A DNA stretch of 64,000 nucleotides. Origin: Metridium senile (taxonomy: Eukaryota > Cnidaria > Anthozoa > Actiniaria > Metridiidae). Below, in pieces: positions 36,093 through 47,182 of the stretch. A program made the position numbers and the translations under genes. Under the pieces are notes generated by a model. It was given only the letters and a program-made list of their open reading frames with translations, ran no database searches and was not told where the DNA came from. The stretch covers positions 9,389,101-9,453,100 of the forward strand of contig OX459101.1 in assembly GCA_949775045.1 (NCBI GenBank), given 5' to 3'. Positions within the stretch are counted from its first letter, which is position 1, and the number at the start of each line of letters is the position of its first letter.

Positions 36093-39000
36093 ATGGAGTC
36101 CGACGTTATGAATCAACTAAAAGCATCAAGAAAGTCTTTCAAGGGAGCTATGACACGAAAGATGAATCGTATGAAAGACCTAATGACTCGTGAACCTTCG
36201 CCTGAGAACGTACAAGAGATATACAGATTAGAAGAACAACTCGACGTGACTTTGGCTAGTCTAAGAAAGGCCCACGAAGATTATCAAGCTTGCCTATCAG
36301 ATCCTGCAACGATCGAAGAGTCGTTTCAGTATTTCGACGAATATCTGATACAGTATTATAACTTCAAACAGCAATTAAATACATGGCTCGCTGACATCGT
36401 CCAGCCTACAGATTCCATTAGCAATGTCTCGCCGAAAGCAGCATCCAAGGCTTCATCAAATGCTTCAACAAATGCTTCAACAAATGCTTCATCAAAGGTT
36501 TCTACCAAGGTTTCTACCAAGGTTTCGTCGAAAAGCACGGCTTCATCTACGTCTAGAAGTTCAGTTCGTCAAGAAAAGATGAAAGTTTCTGCAAAACGCG
36601 CTGCTTTAATGGTAGAAGTAGAATCGTTAAGTAAAAAGTATGCTTTGGCTGAAGAAAAGCTTCAATTACGACTTTGTGAAGAACGACTTAAACTTGAAAC
36701 GAAAATGGAGAAAGCGAAAGCCCAAGAACAGGTCTACGAAAATTATGAAGAAGAATTACAGGATATTCCTTCAGTCATACAACGTCAGTCTGCTTATCAC
36801 CTACCTTCTACTATCCAAGAAAGACTTACAAGTTCTAATATACCGCACCCCAGAACTACAGTACCAACACCTGTGTCTCAAAAGGTTATCTTTAAAACTT
36901 CACCTTGCATGAATAGTTCTATGTTGGAAGAGTCCTTGCCAAATAAATATGCACCCAACCCTCATCCAAAGCAAGAGCGTCTACAAGCTACTGATTTTGA
37001 CGATGATGGTTACAAAGTATTGCAGTCCCTTCAGATTGTACAGAAACAAGTTGAGCGTCAACTCAAGGCACAAAGGCTTCCAAAGGCTGATTTGATATCC
37101 TTTGATGGTAACCCACTCAATTATTTCCTTTTCATCAAGTCGTTTGAAAACAACGTAGAAAAATGCACTGATGACGCAAGTGAAAGACTACAGTTACTGA
37201 TACAATACTGCACTGGTAAAGCCAAGGACATCGTTAAAGGATGTGGAATGATGGATGCAGAAGAAGGCTACAAGACTGCTAAAAGGCTTTTGGAAAGACG
37301 TTTTGGTGACAATTACCTCGTATCTAACGCGTGGATTAACAAGGTTGCTGATGGTCCTGTTATTGCTGCCAGTGATCGTGAATCACTTCAAGATCTCGCC
37401 GACGACTTGGAAAACTGTGAAATCGTCCTAAGAGTTGCTGGTCGACTTCATGAAATTAATAATGATGACAAGCTTATAAAGATTCTTCGAAGAGTACCTT
37501 CCTATCTGCGATCACGTTGGCAAACAAAGGCAAGGGAGCTGAGAGATCATGGTAAAGTTCCCAACGTTGTTCATGTCAAGGAGCTTATAGCCAACGCTGC
37601 AAAAGAAAAGAACGACCCAGTTTTTGGAGAAATTTTGGATCGAAATCCTATGGATCGCAGATCTAGTAAGCCTGCAAGTACCAGCGAAAGAAAAATCCAC
37701 AAAGGTCACACTTTCACTACTCAAACAGATGATACAGTTGCAGTAACAGAGTCAAATTCACGATGGAAATGTTTTCACTGCCAAGGTAACCATCGACTGA
37801 ACGACTGTAAAGTTTTTGACAACTTACCAAGTAACGAGAAACTGCAGTTTGTACGTAAGAGGAAGCTCTGTGAAAACTGTCTTTCAACTACACATTTTGC
37901 TGGTAGATGCAAGATACCTAACGACTGTAAAGTTCAAGACTGCACATTTTCGCGTAAGCATATGGCATCTCTACATCCAGCCCTCCTAGCTCTTCGTCAA
38001 GGGAAACAAAGTTCTTCATCAAGCACCGACAGTAACTCGAATGGTATAAAGAACTCAACAAATCAGAACAGAAACAACTTTGGAGGTTTTATGGGTTCTC
38101 TGAATAGTTCTGCTAGAGAATGTGATGCCAAAGCTCTTCCAATTGTTCCTGTGAAAGTCAAAGGCAAAGGAAATACTAAAGTTGTTCAAGTCTACGCTTT
38201 GCTTGATACAGGTTCAACTTCCACCTGGTGTTCGTCTCGTTTGCTTCAACAACTTGATGTTAATGGATCAGACGTTGAGTTCGCTTTGACAACAATTGAA
38301 AAACGTGATGTTCCAATAACTGCGAAGAAGGTTAGCTTGGAAGTAATGGACATGGATGAAAACGCTATGATTGAACTATCTGACGTATATGCCAGAGAAG
38401 AACTCCATGTATCTTCAAGTTACATCGCCTCCCAGCAAGACGTGAACCGTTGGCCTAATCTAAATGGAGTTCGTTTGACCAACATTGGCGCAGAGGTGGA
38501 ATTACTTATTGGACAAGACGTACCAGCTGCACTTGAACCAATTGAAGTCAGAAGAAGTGTTAACGGTGGTCCATTCGCTTCTAGAACGTGCTTGGGCTGG
38601 ACTCTAAATGGTCCACTTGGACGAAATGGTCTGACAAAGAAATCAAAAAAGCAAGTGTTCTTCAGTAAGCTAGATGAGTCTTTAGACGAGCAGTTCAATC
38701 GCTTTGTGAACTTAGAGTTTGTCGACTCTATTGCCTGTGATAACCGCGTGATGTCTCAAGATGATAGACGTGTCATGAAAATTTACGATGAGTCAGCACG
38801 TATAATTGATGGCCATTATCAGTTCGCTATACCTTGGAAATGTAATCCACCGGACTTGCCAAACAACAAGCCTCTTGCTAAGCATCGACTACGGTTGCTA
38901 CAGAAAAGGCTAGTGAAAGACGAATTGCTGCGCAAGAAGTATTCTACATTTATTAGTGACCTTCTACAAAGAAACTACGCAAGAAAAGTTCCTGATGATG

Positions 39001-42000
39001 TTTTGGGTCGTGATGACGGTAAAGTTTGGTACCTGCCACATCACTCTGTAGTACACCCACAAAAGCCTGACAAAGTTCGTGTCGTTTTCGACTGTGCTGC
39101 CAAGTATTCTGGTGTATCATTGAATGACAAAGTCTATCAAGGCCCTGATCTCACAAGTAAGCTTGTAGGTGTTCTGACAAGATTCAGAGAGGAGCCATTT
39201 TGTTTGATGTCTGACGTTGAATCGATGTATCATCAAGTACGTGTTGATCCAGATGACATTGACGCTTTACGTTTTCTTTGGTTTCCTAACAACGACGTCA
39301 CTAAAGACCCAGTAGAGTATCAAATGTGTGTTCACTTGTTTGGAGGAGTATGGAGTGCAAGTTGCGCAAACTATGCATTACTACGTACTGCAGCTGATAA
39401 CGCAAAGAACTTTGCTGTTCAAACAGTCGAGACTGTCAAGAACAATTTCTATGTAGATGATTGCTTAAAAAGCGTCACTTCAGAAGAGAGTGCCATCAGC
39501 TTGGCTCAAGATTTGACTAGTTTACTAAAATGTGGTGGTTTTCATCTGACGAAGTGGTCAAGCAATAGCAAGAATGTTATCAATTCTATTCCTCTCATTG
39601 AACGAGCTAAAGAAGTTAAAGATCTAGATCTTTACCAAGACGAATTGCCAGTTGAAAGAGCCTTAGGAGTTAGATGGGACATGGAATCTGATAAGTTTAT
39701 TTACCAAATCAAGATCAAAGACAAGCCTGCGACCAGGAGAGGTATTTTGAGTACCATATCGTCAGTGTATGACCCAATGGGTTTTGTATGTCCTTACATC
39801 TTATCAGCCAAGTCTATACTTAGAGACCTATGCTACCTTGGTTGGGATGATGCTATTCCTGATTTGCAACTTACCAGATGGAATAATTGGCTTTATGATT
39901 TGCCTAACTTAAAGAAGTTTCGCCTCGACCGCTGTTTCAAGCCTCTAAATTTTGGAGAAATTGTGAACAGTCAGTTACATCATTTTGCTGATGCATCTGA
40001 GTGTGGTTACGCAGCTGTTTCCTACATAAGACACGAGAATCGTTCGGGAGACATCAACTGTGCCTTTATCCTTTCAAAGTCTCGCATTGCTCCTCTGAAG
40101 CAGTTGTCAATTCCAAGGCTAGAGCTTTCAGCTGCCACAGTTGCAGTACGTCTAGACAAGCTGTTGAAAAGAGAGATTGACATAAAACTCAAAGAATCAG
40201 TGTTTTGGACTGACAGTACTTCAGTGCTTGGCTATATTGACAACCAGGATAAACGTTATCAAACCTTTGTTGCTAACAGGCTAAGTTGTATTCATGATGT
40301 TTCTTCTCCCAAGCAATGGAAGCACGTGGATAGCAAGACTAATCCTGCAGATATAGCATCGAGAGGTGCTACAGTTGATAAGTTACTAAGCGACGAAAAG
40401 TGGCTACATGGTCCAGAGTTCTTGCGTAAACCTGAGTGTGACTGGCCTGTGCAACCTGTTGAAAGAAAGATTTCCTCTGATGATCCTGAACTGAAAACGA
40501 AGACAGTTCTTCACGCAGAAGTAAGCAGACATGGTGGTTTGGCTGACCTCGGCGGATTGTTTAGACGTTTCTCATCATGGGTAAAGTTAAAGAAGTCTAT
40601 TGCATGGATTCTTCGTTATAAGAATTGGCTAATTCAAAGGGTCAAGATGAAGTCTGGCCAGGTCAACTTACAAGTTGTAAGGAGTGGAAGAATAACGTTG
40701 GATGAGATGAGGTCTGCTGAACGCATAATTATCTCCTTTGTGCAGTGGCAGCACTTCGCAGGGGAGATGAATTCTGTTGCTGAAAAGTCAAGTACCAGAT
40801 CTATCAAGAAATCAAGTCCTATTTGTAATTTGGACCCATTTATCAGTGGTGGTCTGTTGCGCGTTGGCGGTCGACTGAAAAATGCTGATTTAGATTTTGA
40901 AGCTCAACACCCAATCATCCTACCGAAGAACCATCCAATTGTCGATTTGATCATCAGACACTTTCACCTTCTTTCGGGTCATTCTGGCCGGGAGCATGTA
41001 CTGTCACTGATAAGAGAACACTTTTGGATAATCAATGGGCGTGCCAGTGTGCGCAGAATCCTAAGAAGTTGTTTTCTGTGTAAACGTCTTAACTCGCGAC
41101 CAATGAAACAAAAGATGGCTGATCTCCCACCAGACAGAGTTACAGCTGACAAACCACCTTTTACATTCACTGGTATAGATTGTTTTGGCCCCTTTACTGT
41201 TAAGCGAGGCAGAGTAACAGTAAAACGATATGGAGTAATATTTACATGTCTCACCACAAGAGCTATTCATATAGAAGTTGCATACAGCCTAGATACTTCA
41301 TCCTTTATAAATTCACTCAGGCGTTTTATCTGTCGCAGAGGAATGCCCGAAGAGATTCGCTCTGATAATGGTGGCAATTTTGTAGGAGGAGAAAGGGAAA
41401 TCAGACAAGAAATCAACCAATGGAATCAAGAACAACTACAAGAATTTATGTTACAAAGAAATATACGTTGGCTTTTCAATCCTCCTTTCGCATCACATAT
41501 GGGAGGAGTTTGGGAAAGATGCATACGAACAGTTAGAAAGGTGCTCTCAGCTTTGGTCAAAGAACAGGTTCTTGATGATGAAGGGCTTTCTACCCTCATG
41601 TGTGAGGTAGAATCGATCGTTAATAGCAGACCACTTACTCACGTTTCTGATGACCCCAAAGATTTGGATGCGCTCACGCCTAATCATCTTCTTTTACTTC
41701 GCAAGGGCCCACGTCTACCACCTGGAAACTTTAATCGTAATGATCTCTACAGTGTAAGGCGCTGGAGGCAGGTTCAGTACATGTCTGACGTTTTCTGGCG
41801 TCGCTGGATCAAAGAGTATTTGACTTCCCTACAACAAAGAAATAAGTGGAAAAAACCTACGAGAAACGTCTCCGTTGACGATCTAGTTTTACTGATAGAT
41901 TATAGTATTCCTCGCCTTTCCTGGCCCTTGGCAAGAATTGTGGAACTTACTCCAAATAGTGATGGTCTGATACGCCAAGTTAAGCTCAAGACCAAGACAA

Positions 42001-42050
42001 CAACCTTGACAAGACCTATACATAAACTTTGCCTACTAGAGGACATTTAA
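36093..42050 (+). CDS. BEL/Pao gag-pol polyprotein, intact
   Basis: Domains by residue: N-terminal coiled-coil gag with an Ala-Ser-Thr repeat at about 115-150; DUF1759-type gag at about 330-480; two zinc knuckles at about 559-574 (CFHCQGNHRLNDC) and 591-607 (CENCLSTTHFAGRC); retropepsin-like protease with LLDTGSTSTW near 703; reverse transcriptase with YVDD near 1119; RNase H from HHFADASECGY near 1295; integrase with an H2C2 finger, Asp residues in GIDCFGPF (about 1694) and SDNGGNF (about 1756) and the Glu in GGVWERC; and a C-terminal DUF5641-like segment. The start is the first ATG after the LTR. There is no internal stop or shift and no separate env-like frame, as is usual for BEL elements. 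Confidence 0.93.
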   Translation: MESDVMNQLKASRKSFKGAMTRKMNRMKDLMTREPSPENVQEIYRLEEQLDVTLASLRKAHEDYQACLSDPATIEESFQYFDEYLIQYYNFKQQLNTWLADIVQPTDSISNVSPKAASKASSNASTNASTNASSKVSTKVSTKVSSKSTASSTSRSSVRQEKMKVSAKRAALMVEVESLSKKYALAEEKLQLRLCEERLKLETKMEKAKAQEQVYENYEEELQDIPSVIQRQSAYHLPSTIQERLTSSNIPHPRTTVPTPVSQKVIFKTSPCMNSSMLEESLPNKYAPNPHPKQERLQATDFDDDGYKVLQSLQIVQKQVERQLKAQRLPKADLISFDGNPLNYFLFIKSFENNVEKCTDDASERLQLLIQYCTGKAKDIVKGCGMMDAEEGYKTAKRLLERRFGDNYLVSNAWINKVADGPVIAASDRESLQDLADDLENCEIVLRVAGRLHEINNDDKLIKILRRVPSYLRSRWQTKARELRDHGKVPNVVHVKELIANAAKEKNDPVFGEILDRNPMDRRSSKPASTSERKIHKGHTFTTQTDDTVAVTESNSRWKCFHCQGNHRLNDCKVFDNLPSNEKLQFVRKRKLCENCLSTTHFAGRCKIPNDCKVQDCTFSRKHMASLHPALLALRQGKQSSSSSTDSNSNGIKNSTNQNRNNFGGFMGSLNSSARECDAKALPIVPVKVKGKGNTKVVQVYALLDTGSTSTWCSSRLLQQLDVNGSDVEFALTTIEKRDVPITAKKVSLEVMDMDENAMIELSDVYAREELHVSSSYIASQQDVNRWPNLNGVRLTNIGAEVELLIGQDVPAALEPIEVRRSVNGGPFASRTCLGWTLNGPLGRNGLTKKSKKQVFFSKLDESLDEQFNRFVNLEFVDSIACDNRVMSQDDRRVMKIYDESARIIDGHYQFAIPWKCNPPDLPNNKPLAKHRLRLLQKRLVKDELLRKKYSTFISDLLQRNYARKVPDDVLGRDDGKVWYLPHHSVVHPQKPDKVRVVFDCAAKYSGVSLNDKVYQGPDLTSKLVGVLTRFREEPFCLMSDVESMYHQVRVDPDDIDALRFLWFPNNDVTKDPVEYQMCVHLFGGVWSASCANYALLRTAADNAKNFAVQTVETVKNNFYVDDCLKSVTSEESAISLAQDLTSLLKCGGFHLTKWSSNSKNVINSIPLIERAKEVKDLDLYQDELPVERALGVRWDMESDKFIYQIKIKDKPATRRGILSTISSVYDPMGFVCPYILSAKSILRDLCYLGWDDAIPDLQLTRWNNWLYDLPNLKKFRLDRCFKPLNFGEIVNSQLHHFADASECGYAAVSYIRHENRSGDINCAFILSKSRIAPLKQLSIPRLELSAATVAVRLDKLLKREIDIKLKESVFWTDSTSVLGYIDNQDKRYQTFVANRLSCIHDVSSPKQWKHVDSKTNPADIASRGATVDKLLSDEKWLHGPEFLRKPECDWPVQPVERKISSDDPELKTKTVLHAEVSRHGGLADLGGLFRRFSSWVKLKKSIAWILRYKNWLIQRVKMKSGQVNLQVVRSGRITLDEMRSAERIIISFVQWQHFAGEMNSVAEKSSTRSIKKSSPICNLDPFISGGLLRVGGRLKNADLDFEAQHPIILPKNHPIVDLIIRHFHLLSGHSGREHVLSLIREHFWIINGRASVRRILRSCFLCKRLNSRPMKQKMADLPPDRVTADKPPFTFTGIDCFGPFTVKRGRVTVKRYGVIFTCLTTRAIHIEVAYSLDTSSFINSLRRFICRRGMPEEIRSDNGGNFVGGEREIRQEINQWNQEQLQEFMLQRNIRWLFNPPFASHMGGVWERCIRTVRKVLSALVKEQVLDDEGLSTLMCEVESIVNSRPLTHVSDDPKDLDALTPNHLLLLRKGPRLPPGNFNRNDLYSVRRWRQVQYMSDVFWRRWIKEYLTSLQQRNKWKKPTRNVSVDDLVLLIDYSIPRLSWPLARIVELTPNSDGLIRQVKLKTKTTTLTRPIHKLCLLEDI

Positions 42051-42152
42051 GTTGACTTTATTTGTTTCGTGAATAGTTATTATTTGAGACACTTCCAGTT
42101 TCGACTGAACAATTTTGAAAGACAGCTGCAAAGCCGTCTTTGTGGTGGGGTA

Positions 42153-42545
42153 TGTTAAGTTTATAGCTCTGTTTTAATTTGGTCTACTGTATGCTTCATT
42201 TAGTTTTAATTCCCTAGACACATTTTGGTTATTATAATTTATTCGGTTTCTTTGTATTTTTTGTGCCTATGAATTTTTAGTTTAGTACACACTTGGACTC
42301 CGTTGTAGTTAGTTGTATTCGGTCGCTATCGACAGTTTTTTGGAGGTTTAGACGTTCCTTCACGTATACTCAAATGAGTCGTTTGTGCATCAAATATTTG
42401 TAAGTATTTTCGTTTAATTAGTTTTCTGTTTAGTATATAGTCTTAAGTTGTTCACTGTTACCTTTAGGAACTGATGTACTTAGTGGAATGTCATGTTCAA
42501 GTAAAATGTACGAATCTACCCGCCTTAGTTAATTGTGAATTAACA
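42153..42545 (+). repeat. 3' LTR of the intact BEL/Pao element
   Basis: Same 393 bp as the 5' LTR with no difference seen by eye. The upstream purine-rich GTGGTGGGGTA is the likely plus-strand priming tract. Confidence 0.85.
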
Positions 42546-42621
42546 AACCATAATGGTTCTGTTATGAGTAACGATTTTGAAACATAAAGTAGTAAAAAAG
42601 AGACTGAATAAGGATATAATA

Positions 42622-42668
42622 TTCTTGTTCTGACGTTTCGGAGCCATCACGCTCCATTATCAAAGAAT
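42622..42668 (-). other. Hammerhead-ribozyme-like motif, degenerate
   Basis: Minus strand: TTGATAATGGAGCGTGATGG then CTCCGAAACGTCAG. GGAGC/GCTCC forms a perfect 5-bp stem II and GAAAC follows, as in hammerhead ribozymes, but the first core strand is UUGAUAA instead of CUGANGA. Hammerheads are known in Penelope-like elements and retrozymes. Both core changes would be expected to abolish cleavage. Context: immediately right of the BEL element. Confidence 0.3.
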
Positions 42669-43057
42669 AATAACAATAATGTAAGGAGTTCGCTTAGAAG
42701 TTCATTATGGTTCTACATGGACAAATATATGATTACATGATTCCTTTTTTTGTTGTCTTATTTGAATGTCGGTATTTTTGGTGTATATAGTTTTTGTGTG
42801 TATTTATGTAGCGATGTATTCGCAATTTAATTGAATTATACGTTTATTATTTAAATTGAAATCACTTATTTTATACAAGTATGTCTCATGGTGCTAAAGT
42901 TAATTATGTAAATATCATATATAACTTTGAAAAAGAATTACAAATGATTACAAACACTCGTTGCTATGATCTGCAAATGATTCAAAATTTATATTTTTTT
43001 CGTTTGTTTGGATTTTGAAAGTAGATTTTTCTGGAAAAACTGAATTTATCGACTACG

Positions 43058-46000
43058 TCACTCTTTCGCTAGTTGTTTGTTCTTCGTCTTCTTCGATTTG
43101 TCAACTTTTGCGTAAATCACACTACTATCAGCAGCCACTACCTTCGCGTTGCTTTGTGGGTCCTCTTTCATCTCACTTGTGACGTCATTGCAGCTACTTT
43201 CTCCTTGGTTTTCTACGTCATACCAACGTGATCGACTATTGCATGTCTGTCTTCTTAGTGGCGTAGGATTGGTTTCCATAGAAACGTTGTTTTCGTCCAA
43301 TGTGAATTTTGCGCATGCGGTGTTCGATCTATGTCGAGCGTAATCTTTTGAAATTACAGTACGTGGCTGAACATGTGGCTTAGCCATTATACTTTGTAAG
43401 TTTGCATAAACAACTGCATCTTTGGGGGGTTTCTTTGTTACCTCAGGGCGTGCGTCTTCTTTCTCAGTATGATCCGTTTCAATAGTTTTCATTTCAAATC
43501 TATTCTTACCACTCAAACCATCTTGTTCCATTAGTGGGGTCTTTGACAGAGATTTATGAACTTGGGCATAAATTACAGGGATCGTTTCATCTTTTGTCTC
43601 ACTATCTTGGTTCTCAGCAATATGCGAGTCGAGTTCTGTAGATTCTGGAACATGAATATCACTGCCAGAAGAATCCCAGCTTTCTTCCGTTCTTGCTACT
43701 TCTACATTGTGCTCAATGTCGACATAAAATCGGCTTACTGTCTGTGACTTGCTGTAGCTCTCACTACCTGATGGACTTTCGGCTAACGGTGTTGACTCTC
43801 CCAGGTTTCTGTCAACACAATTGGTCATTAATTAATAATTTCAATAATGATGGTGATTATTTGTTTATGAAAAAATTGATTAAAATTATTATTTATAACA
43901 TTAGTGTTTTCTGTAATGATAAAACTTTTTTCTTCTAAATATTTTGCATTGTTGTCGCAATAGTCTCCCTCGCAGTCGTTATTAGTGTCGGGCTTCCTGT
44001 GGTGGAAGGGACAGAAGGCCAGACACTAATAGCGGCTTCGAGCTGAGGGAGACTAAAGTCGCAATTGATAACACTGCTTTGAAGGCATTTGGATACATTT
44101 GCTGCGAGTTTTAATTAGTAATGATATTAGATTTTTAAATATATGGTTTGCGTACTTGCGGTTTTCTCTTCCATAACCTTGGTAACCTAAGAATATAATA
44201 AAAAAATAGATAGTTATAGCAAATCAATGTTAGCTAAACCACGTGATACGATGACCATGATGTTGATAAAGATAATGAAAATAGTAGTGATAATGAAGAT
44301 GACAAATAAATCTTGATGATGATGCTGATCATTAACATAATAATAATTAATCAACTGGCCACAACTCATTATTGAGTAAAAGTGAGGTTAAACTCAATAT
44401 ATTGAGTACATTGTACTCAATGGTGCGTCTTCATCTATGTTTACTCTCAATAATGAGTTGGGTTTACTCACTATAAAGTGTTATCCTGAATGCATGGTTA
44501 ACGCAATATACTGTGTTGTATCTACTCAGCCGTTTTTGCAGTGTAGTGATGATGATGATGATGATGATGAAGATGGTGATCTATGGTTATTTGCTTGCAT
44601 TTGGGAACAGAGACTATGAAATTGACGATGAAGCAATTGGGGTGATTGTGATTGATGAAGACCAAGATGAAAATATGATGGTGATGATAATAATGATGGC
44701 AATTGGGAACAATGAAATAATAGTAGACAATAAATAACTGCCTCACCTGGTTGGTATACCCACAAACAAAACACATATATGAAGACAACAGTGCATACCA
44801 ACAAGATAATACCGAACATAGAAATGAAGATAATTATGCCTATCTTGCTTGTACTCTTGGGACTCAGTGTTGCATTGGTAGGTGACACTGCAGGAAATAA
44901 AAACAAAAACATTTTATTATTGAGAGAATCGGAGCAGTATTCTTGGCTTTCACGTGACGTCATCCAAATACTAACTTTTAAACTATGGGCTCCATGAAGT
45001 TTTGCTTTCGATATCGTTTACAGTCCCCATGAGCGAGTCTCCGTACTAAATTTTATCGACTTACTGCATTTAATTCAAGAGATATCTGTGAAGAAATTTA
45101 AGTCAAGCAACACTTGTCACGTGTTTGAAGGAATTTAATTTGTGCAATATTTCGGGCAATTTTGCCGTTTCGATCATTTGATATAAACCGACATGATAAA
45201 TAATATCTAGCCAAATTAATAACATTTTGGTCAATATTTTTAAAAATTGTGGGCTTTTGGCAAATTAACCCGGTATTTGGCCGCCATACATTTCACTGTA
45301 AACATGACGCGCACTCAATCGCTTATATATCGTTCAAACAATAAACTATCATCCTGAAACTTTGCAAAGATATATATCTATCAGTTGTCTATCAGAAAAT
45401 CTCATTTAAGACTTAATTCCATGGATGGAAAAGAATTGTCTCCGGACCGAAAAAAATAATATAAGTGCAAGAAAGTTGAGCATTTAGTAGTTTAGTAAAA
45501 AAAAAAAAAAAAAGAAAGTTAAAAAAGTAATCAAGTAAGAAAGGTATAACAAAAAATTAGTGTACAGCTCTGCAAATGTCATGTCAAATGATGGTGAACG
45601 TCTGTAAACTGACCTATTTGGATTTGATTAATGTCCACAGCAGTAGAATTTAGAGATGGTGCTAAAAAAGAAATAACTCATGTCAAAAACGTGTGAATTA
45701 AAATAATGGGAAAGTGCATGTAGCAAGCAAAGATACTAGTAAAGGATCACAATTCGGAAAATGCTGTTAAATATACATACTCACCAATATCTGTTTCCGT
45801 AACATTCCTAGTGTATACAGGGTTTGATACCTCGAAGATTCTCTTATGGGTACAGTAGACATAGCTTGAACGTTGACACGTTTCTTTGGCTAAATATAAC
45901 AGAAAAACACTAATTAAACATGATAAATTGATATCTAACATGATTTGTTTAAATTGATATGATAATTTGCTGCTATAATTTAAATAGCCTGTGTAACAAG

Positions 46001-47029
46001 CGTTTTTTGGGGGGGAACGGGAGATTGTTGTTTTGGGTTGTTTTGGGATAGCTGTGTTACCGATAAGGCCGCCCGAAACTCGTCCTAGGTTTCGCGCGGC
46101 CATATCGGTAACGCAGCTATCCCAAAACAACCAAAAAACAACTTTCTCCCGTTCCCCCAAAAAGAAACGCTTGCTACACACTATTTAAGCACCTACTAAA
46201 TGCTTTTTATTAATCATTTAATATGCGCAAAGTACTTATTTTCTAAGGGACTCATAAGTTACTGTGATTTTCATCTGTAGCAGTTGTTTGTTATGATACT
46301 CATTATGTTAATATTAGGTAACCGAAGTATAATTATATTAGTTTATTATGAAGTTTATTCAAAAATCCAACAAGCAAAATAATGTGGAGCCAGTTACTGA
46401 AACTGCTTAAAATCATATTCAACATTGATGGCGTTAAGTTATGATATTACAGTTTTGTGCACAACCTATGACCTCTGTCAATTATAAGTCGAGCTTGACA
46501 TAATTGTTTTTCATATGATTCCTCTCTTTCAACTTTCAATCGATAAATTATTAGAACTGAAATCTCTCCTCTTTAATAATATTTTTGAATCTCAAAGTTA
46601 ACGATAAATTCAGGTAATAAATCTACTATGTTCAACAAGTTGACGATTACTTACTTATTTCATATTCACAAATGAACCTTTTAAGGGTCAAACATCTCAT
46701 ATCTTTAAACAATCCTTGATATCCTGTTGGAAAGTCTTTTGCCATGGCTGCACATTTGCCATCACCATTAGGTTCCTGGACTTTTGTCTGCCATTTTAAA
46801 ATAGTAAGCAGCCAATTGCTCGTCCATTTCCACTGTCCACTTTGCTTCTTTAACCCAATCCACCACTCATTGTCGCCAAAATTTCTTTCCTGTACTTTTT
46901 TATTTATAAACTTCCATTCACCTTCTGTTTCCATCGATACCAGGCTACCTCCGTTTGTGGAACATTCCCCCTGGCTGTCGGTCCATGACTTGTTTTTAGT
47001 AAAGAACATGTAGCACGAGCAGTTGTTTG
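43058..47029 (-). CDS. Gene C: CTLD receptor with three-ITIM tail (5' incomplete)
   Basis: Exons 47029-46655 (CTLD), 45889-45785 (stalk), 44887-44747 (transmembrane), 44186-44156 and 43808-43058 (tail) join in frame with phases 1-1-1-2, the same as gene B. The CTLD has EWWIGL, an EPN sugar-site motif in VQEPNGDGKCAAM, and all four canonical cysteines. The helix IGIIIFISMFGIILLVCTVV is followed by a 250-codon last exon. ITIM-like motifs are VIYAQV, VVYANL and VIYAKV. The tail shows no clear similarity to the gene B tail outside these motifs. No signal-peptide exon was found: the only strong upstream donor (47122) is in the wrong phase, and a hairpin element at 47183-47352 sits where it might be. 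This is either a live gene whose first exon I missed or one that has lost its 5' end. Confidence 0.75.
43961..44055. repeat. Hairpin element in gene C last intron
   Basis: TAGTCTCCCTCGC... faces ...GAGGGAGACTA with an internal ATTAGTGTC/GACACTAAT match. Non-coding foldback between the last two exons of gene C. Confidence 0.5.
44362..44461. repeat. Short inverted repeat in gene C intron
   Basis: CAACTCATTATTGAGTAAA is mirrored by its complement ending at 44461, with ACTCAAT repeats inside. A GATG microsatellite follows at about 44547-44573. Confidence 0.4.
45991..46179. repeat. Long hairpin sharing the GTTTCGCGCGG motif
   Basis: Arms of about 80 nt, GTGTAACAAGCG... against ...CGCTTGCTACAC, fold around a centre containing CGTCCTAGGTTTCGCGCGGC. 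The same motif occurs at about 10280 and 61535, where the two duplicates end. It lies in the gene C intron after the lectin exon. Confidence 0.6.
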
Positions 47030-47182
47030 CTTTATTTTGAATAGAAAAAATGAAATGGTGAGAGTGCAAAAATTGTTCAATAGCATTTCAGCTAGGGCAT
47101 TAAAGATCCATTATAACTTACCAGCATGCACTGCGTGAAAGAGCGAATTTTGTGAACCATAAAAATCAGTTGCACAGTCGGA

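Larger units (their letters stand above)
35677..42545 (+). mobile_element. Full-length BEL/Pao LTR retrotransposon, apparently young
   Basis: LTRs of 393 bp at both ends look identical, a single ORF of 1985 codons is uninterrupted, and a purine tract (GTGGTGGGG) stands just before the 3' LTR. All expected gag-pol domains are present. Identical LTRs mean little time since insertion. It lies between genes E and C, opposite to their direction of transcription. Confidence 0.92.

Noticed and set aside
44526..44740. Acidic or histidine-rich ORFs around 44550
   Set aside because: They arise from a GATG microsatellite between gene C exons.
45613..45666. Small extra exon of gene C with acceptor and GTCAGT donor
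   Set aside because: It would leave phase 2 before a transmembrane exon that needs phase 1; skipping it gives a continuous frame.
47122..47160. ATG-led exon with strong donor upstream of the gene C lectin exon
   Set aside because: It ends in phase 0 while the next exon needs phase 1, and it is not a signal peptide.
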